From the NCBI GenBank assembly GCA_910584835.1, contig CAJUEG010000019.1, positions 4,402-38,006 of the forward strand: a DNA stretch of 33,605 nt, given 5' to 3'. The stretch is from an uncultured Oscillospiraceae bacterium (GTDB taxonomy: Bacteria; Bacillota; Clostridia; Oscillospirales; Oscillospiraceae). The position numbers and the translations under genes are program-made. Positions 30,013 through 33,605 of this stretch are shown here, in pieces (position 1 is the first letter of the stretch; every line of letters starts with the position of its first letter). The notes under the pieces were generated by a model. The model was not told the origin of the DNA and made no database searches. It worked only from the letters and a program-made list of their open reading frames with translations.

Positions 30013-32118
30013 ATGAGCGGTAAACAGCCTCCCCGTGCCAAGGCGGAACCCGGCGTGGTGCTGCCCCGGGCCATCCACCTGATCCCCATGGACAACATCA
30101 ACGGCTTCGACGTCCGCCCCGGCTTTTACGACACCAACGGCGCCACCGCCATCCCCGGCGGGGTAAATTTCACCGTCCACTCCCACGGGGCCACCGGGGT
30201 GGAGCTGCTGCTGTTTCACAGGGAACAGGATCAGCCCTTCGCCGTCCTCCCCTTCCCGGACCACTACCGCATCGGCAACGTGTACTCTATGATCGTGTTC
30301 AAGCTGAACATTGAGGAATTCGAGTACGCCTACCGGGTGGACGGCCCCTGCCAGCCGGAAAAGGGCCTCATTTTCGACAAGAGCCGCTACCTGCTGGACC
30401 CCTACGCCAAGGCGGTCACCGGCCAGAGCGCCTGGGGCAAAACCACCCCCCACGGCCAGCACTACAAGGCCCGGGTGGTGAAGGACGACTTCGACTGGGG
30501 CAAGCTGGACCAGCCCCTCATCCCCACCGAGGACCTCATCATCTACGAGCTCCACGTCCGGGGGTTTACCAAAGACCCCTCCTCCGGCGTGGCCTATCCC
30601 GGCACCTTTGCCGGGCTGATGGAAAAGCTGAACTACCTCCAGGAGCTGGGCGTGAACGCCCTGGAGCTGATGCCCATTTTCGAGTTCGACGAAATGCTGG
30701 ACTACCGGGAAGTGGACGGGCATCAGCTCTACAATTACTGGGGGTACAGCACGGTGGGCTTTTTCGCCCCCAACACCAGCTACACCGCCTCCACCGAGTA
30801 CAACCGGGAGGGAAACGAGCTGAAAAACCTCATCCGGGCCTGCAAGCAGCGGGGCATTGAGGTCTACCTGGACGTGGTGTTCAACCACACCGCCGAGGGC
30901 AACGAGATGGGTCCCTTCTTCTCCTTCAAGGGCTTTGACAACAACATCTACTACCTGCTCACCCCGGAGGGGCACTACTACAATTTCTCCGGCTGCGGCA
31001 ACACTCTGAACTGCAACCACCCCATCGTCCACCAGATGATCATGGACTGCCTGCGCTACTGGGTGACCACCTACCGGGTGGACGGCTTCCGCTTCGATCT
31101 CGCCTCCATCCTGGGCCGGGACGAGCACGGCGCCCCCATGGTATCCCCGCCCCTGCTCCAGGCCATGGCCTTCGACCCCATTTTGGGGGACGTGAAGCTC
31201 ATCGCCGAAGCGTGGGACGCGGGGGGGCTGTACCAGGTGGGCACCTTCCCCGCCTGGAACCGCTGGATTGAGTGGAACGGCCGCTACCGGGACGATATGC
31301 GCCGCTACCTCAAGGGGGATGCGGGGATGGCCCAGGCCGCCGCCCTGCGCCTGGCCGGCTCTTGGGACATCTACGACCCCGCTGCCCGGCGCAACGCCTC
31401 GGTGAACTTCCTCACCTGCCACGACGGGTTCACCCTCCACGACCTGTACACCTACAGCCGCAAGCACAACGAGGCCAACGGCTGGAACAACACCGACGGC
31501 GCCAACGACAACAACAGCTGGAACTGCGGCGCGGAGGGGGAGACCGGCGACCCCGAGATCAACGCCCTGCGCGCTCGCATGGTGCGCAACGCCTTTGCCC
31601 TGCTGATGTGCTCCCGGGGCATCCCCATGTTCTTGGCGGGGGATGAGTTCGGCAACACCCAGTTCGGCAACAACAACGCCTACTGCCAGGACAATATCAC
31701 CTCCTGGCTGGACTGGTCCCTGCTGGAGAAGAACCGGGACCTGTTCCAATTCTTCCAGTATATGATCCGCTTCCGCAAGGAGCATAAGGTCTTGCGCCGG
31801 GACATCAGCGGCGGGGCCTGCGGATTCCCCGACGTGAGCTTCCACGGCGTGGCCCCCTGGCGGGAGTCCTTCGGCCCCCAGGACCGCTATGTGGGCGTGA
31901 TGTTCGCCGGGGCGGAGCGCAGCGCACGCCCCCAGATCGTCTATGTGGCCTCCAACGCCTACTGGGAGGAGCTGAGCGCCGCCCTGCCCCAGCTGCCCGC
32001 CTCCATGCGGTGGGAGCAGGTGGTGGACACCTGGGAATCGGAGCAGCGGCCCCGCCCGGCGGACGGCAACTGCTTTACCATCGGCCCCCGGAGCGTAAAG
32101 GTATTTGCGGCAAAATAG
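30013..32118 (+). CDS. glgX: Glycogen debranching enzyme (GlgX/isoamylase-type, GH13)
   Basis: Hydrolyses alpha-1,6 branches in glycogen or maltodextrins. The 701-residue protein has an N-terminal CBM48-like domain (ATAIPGGVNFTVHSHGATGV) and a GH13 barrel: YLDVVFNHTAEGN, nucleophile D362 in DGFRFDLAS, acid/base E399 in LIAEAWDAGG, and D471 in FLTCHDGFTLHDL. The block AGDEFGNTQFGNNNAYCQDN is typical of the GlgX/isoamylase (TreX) group. No signal peptide is seen, so it acts inside the cell. The start has AGAAAGGATG upstream. No other glycogen gene lies in the window. A 24-base gap separates it from the nitroreductase gene. Confidence 0.94.
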   Translation: MSGKQPPRAKAEPGVVLPRAIHLIPMDNINGFDVRPGFYDTNGATAIPGGVNFTVHSHGATGVELLLFHREQDQPFAVLPFPDHYRIGNVYSMIVFKLNIEEFEYAYRVDGPCQPEKGLIFDKSRYLLDPYAKAVTGQSAWGKTTPHGQHYKARVVKDDFDWGKLDQPLIPTEDLIIYELHVRGFTKDPSSGVAYPGTFAGLMEKLNYLQELGVNALELMPIFEFDEMLDYREVDGHQLYNYWGYSTVGFFAPNTSYTASTEYNREGNELKNLIRACKQRGIEVYLDVVFNHTAEGNEMGPFFSFKGFDNNIYYLLTPEGHYYNFSGCGNTLNCNHPIVHQMIMDCLRYWVTTYRVDGFRFDLASILGRDEHGAPMVSPPLLQAMAFDPILGDVKLIAEAWDAGGLYQVGTFPAWNRWIEWNGRYRDDMRRYLKGDAGMAQAAALRLAGSWDIYDPAARRNASVNFLTCHDGFTLHDLYTYSRKHNEANGWNNTDGANDNNSWNCGAEGETGDPEINALRARMVRNAFALLMCSRGIPMFLAGDEFGNTQFGNNNAYCQDNITSWLDWSLLEKNRDLFQFFQYMIRFRKEHKVLRRDISGGACGFPDVSFHGVAPWRESFGPQDRYVGVMFAGAERSARPQIVYVASNAYWEELSAALPQLPASMRWEQVVDTWESEQRPRPADGNCFTIGPRSVKVFAAK

Positions 32119-32120
32119 CA

Positions 32121-32154
32121 CGGTTTCCCCGGGCGCACAGCGCCGGGGAAACCG
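32121..32154 (+). terminator. Hairpin directly after glgX
   Basis: CGGTTTCCCCGGGCGC and CGCCGGGGAAACCG pair over about 14 bases with one bulged G, loop ACAG. Only GCTCTTAG follows, so it may act as a weak terminator or a 3'-end protector ahead of the stronger hairpin at 32255. Confidence 0.65.
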
Positions 32155-32254
32155 GCTCTTAGTTCCTCCGCGCCTGCGGGCGCGAACTCCGCCCGGCCCT
32201 TTTGCAGGCTCCTCATGGGCTTGACGGCGCCGCCAAACGGCAGCCTTTTCGCAC

Positions 32255-32286
32255 AAAAGACCGCAGACAAAGGTCTGCGGTCTTTT
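32255..32286. terminator. Bidirectional terminator between glgX and dnaJ
   Basis: AAAAGACCGCAGAC (32255-32268) and GTCTGCGGTCTTTT (32273-32286) form a perfect 14-base-pair stem with a four-base loop, with A and T tracts serving both directions. It stands six bases after the dnaJ stop. Confidence 0.93.
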
Positions 32287-32292
32287 TATGTC

Positions 32293-33447
32293 CTATTTCT
32301 TTCGCTTTTTCTTCTCAAAGAAATCCTTCACCGGTGATCCGGACGAGGGGGCGGCCTCCCCCATGGTCTCGGCAAAGGCCTGCAGCGCGTCCCGCTGCTG
32401 ATTGGTCAGGCTGGTGGGCACCTTGACCTGGACGGTGACATACTGGTCGCCCCGGCCCCTCCCCCTCAGCTCGGGGATGCCCTTCCCCCTCAGGCGGAAG
32501 GTGGTCCCGGGCTGGGTCCCGGCGGGCAGGTTGTACTTCACCTTGCCGTCGATGGTGGGGATCTCCAGCTCCGCGCCCATGGCGGCCTGATAAAAGCTCA
32601 CCGGGCACTCGTACAGCACCGAGGTGCCCTCCCGCTGGAAGTAAGGGTGGGGCTTCACCCGCACCTCCACAATGAGGTCGCCCGCCGGGCCGTTGTTGGC
32701 TCCCGCGTTCCCCTGCCCCCGGAGAGAGACGGCCTGCTTGTCGTTGATGCCCTGGGGGATGCTGACGGAGATCTTACGCTGCTTTCTCACATTGCCCGCG
32801 CCGCCGCAGCTCTTGCAGGGCTGGTGGATGATCTTGCCCGTCCCCCGGCAGCGGCTGCAGGGCGCGGAGCTGGTGAAGGCCATCCCCCCCATGCGCTGCT
32901 GCACCCGCATGGTGCCTGAGCCCCGGCAGTCGGGGCACACCTCGGCGGTGGTTCCGGGGGCGCAGCCGGTGCCGTGACAGCTCTCACAGCTCTCCAGCCG
33001 GGTGAGGCTGATCTCCTTTTCACAGCCGAAGGCCGCCTCCTCAAAGCTGATGGTAACGGCGGCGCGTAGGCTCTCCCCCCGCTGGGGGCCGCTGCGCTGG
33101 GCGCTTCTTCCCCCGAAGCCGCCCCCCAGCAGGTCGCCCAGAATGTCTCCGAACCCGAAATCGCCGAAGTCGCCGAAATCGCCGTAGCCGCCGAAGCCCC
33201 CGCCGCCAAAGTTGGGGTCCACCCCCGCGTGGCCGAACTGGTCGTACTTGGCCCGCTTGTCCTTGTCGCTGAGCACCTCGTAGGCCTCGTTGACCTCCTT
33301 GAACTTGGCCTCGGCCTCCTTATCCCCGGGGTTCATGTCCGGGTGGTACTGCTTGGCCAGCTTGCGGTAGGCTTTTTTCAGCTCGTCGTCGGAGGCGGTT
33401 TTGGCCACCCCCAGCACCTCATAATAATCGCGTTTTTGCTCCGCCAT
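32293..33447 (-). CDS. dnaJ: Chaperone protein DnaJ
   Basis: Co-chaperone that delivers unfolded proteins to DnaK and stimulates its ATPase. The 384-residue type I protein has the J domain at residues 6-70 with HPD at 35-37 and a glycine/phenylalanine region containing the repeated GDFGDFGDFGFGD. Four zinc repeats follow, in the order CESCHGTG, CPDCRGSG, CSRCRGTG and CKSCGGAG, then the C-terminal substrate-binding domain. The start has AAGAGGTGAA upstream. Its partner dnaK, usually directly upstream, would lie just beyond the right edge of the window. No promoter is visible in the 158 bases available, which agrees with being a downstream gene of the operon. Confidence 0.97.
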   Translation of the reverse strand: MAEQKRDYYEVLGVAKTASDDELKKAYRKLAKQYHPDMNPGDKEAEAKFKEVNEAYEVLSDKDKRAKYDQFGHAGVDPNFGGGGFGGYGDFGDFGDFGFGDILGDLLGGGFGGRSAQRSGPQRGESLRAAVTISFEEAAFGCEKEISLTRLESCESCHGTGCAPGTTAEVCPDCRGSGTMRVQQRMGGMAFTSSAPCSRCRGTGKIIHQPCKSCGGAGNVRKQRKISVSIPQGINDKQAVSLRGQGNAGANNGPAGDLIVEVRVKPHPYFQREGTSVLYECPVSFYQAAMGAELEIPTIDGKVKYNLPAGTQPGTTFRLRGKGIPELRGRGRGDQYVTVQVKVPTSLTNQQRDALQAFAETMGEAAPSSGSPVKDFFEKKKRKK

Positions 33448-33465
33448 ATGGATTCACCTCTTAAC

Positions 33466-33503
33466 GCGGGAAAGGCGGGGCGCAGTGCCCCGCTGTTTCC
33501 CGC
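33466..33503 (-). other. Stable hairpin in the leader of dnaJ
   Basis: GCGGGAAAGGCGGGGC (33466-33481) pairs with GCCCCGCTGTTTCCCGC (33487-33503), about 15 base pairs with small internal mismatch and a five-base loop. It ends 18 bases before the dnaJ ATG and has no T-run. It may separate upstream and dnaJ messages by pausing or processing. Confidence 0.6.
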
Positions 33504-33518
33504 CTGTTTGCGACACTG

Positions 33519-33605
33519 TTGTCACGCTTCGCGCCCTCCGCGACGGCTCCGCGCTTCTTATTTGTCACGCTTCGCCTGTTCGCGACGCGCGGCTTCGCTC
33601 CGTCT
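33519..33605. repeat. Degenerate tandem repeat upstream of dnaJ
   Basis: TTGTCACGCTTCGC occurs exactly at 33519-33532 and 33562-33575, 43 bases apart, with partly similar sequence after each (TCCGCGACGGC and TTCGCGACGCGCGGC). The second unit runs to the window edge and matches the intergenic repeat at 23400-23429. Confidence 0.65.

Noticed and set aside
29959..32256. Open frame of 765 codons on the minus strand opposite glgX
   Set aside because: Shadow of glgX; no domains, and it crosses the glgX terminator hairpin.

Overview
The window is gene-dense, very GC-rich chromosomal DNA. Gene content is that of a Gram-positive Clostridia member: a LytR-CpsA-Psr protein, TepA, DUF421 and DUF4363 genes, an AgrC/LytTR-type two-component system, and AGGAGG-type ribosome binding sites with frequent TTG and GTG starts. 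High GC plus short 'TAGGGGCGC...' palindromes placed at gene ends suggests the Oscillospiraceae (Flavonifractor/Pseudoflavonifractor-like). That assignment is inference from gene content and style; there is no rRNA gene here to confirm it. I saw no tRNA, rRNA, CRISPR array, transposase or phage gene.

Layout. 38-2455 (-): a NitT/TauT-type ABC importer (lipoprotein, permease, ATPase) behind a near-consensus promoter. 2700-3713 (+): an LCP-family cell wall glycopolymer ligase, ending at a terminator shared with convergent guaA. 3886-7170 (-): guaA preceded by three poorly characterised genes (a cysteine-rich small protein and two membrane proteins). 7297-8363 (+): a DUF421/DUF4363 pair. 8522-14959 (+): a cell wall and translation run, ddl, murF, an ABC-F ATPase, a YdcF-like protein and prfA. 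15100-19198 (+): a HAD phosphatase fused to a TsaC-like domain, DUF4180, coaE, an M18 aminopeptidase and a GNAT acetyltransferase. 19253-19966 (+): tepA, whose ribosome binding site lies inside the preceding terminator-like hairpin.

20204-28708 (-) is the most distinctive part. A LytTR response regulator and GHKL histidine kinase, driven by a perfect TTGACA-17-TATAAT promoter, lie upstream of a membrane-anchored, circularly permuted GH3 glycosidase, then a second GH3 enzyme with canonical domain order, then a GtrA-like membrane protein. Two identical 9-base direct repeats exactly 21 bp apart, fitting the LytTR box pattern, lie in the promoter region of the permuted GH3 gene. This suggests that the two-component system controls the surface glycosidase. 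The cluster may sense and process a cell-surface or environmental glycoside.

28999-33447: a small clostridial P-loop protein, a nitroreductase, glgX (glycogen debranching) and, convergently, dnaJ. Dispersed GC-rich repeats occur between the GH3 genes, upstream of dnaJ and, in part, inside the ABC-F coding sequence as an in-frame insertion. Most other long open frames are antisense shadows produced by the high GC content.
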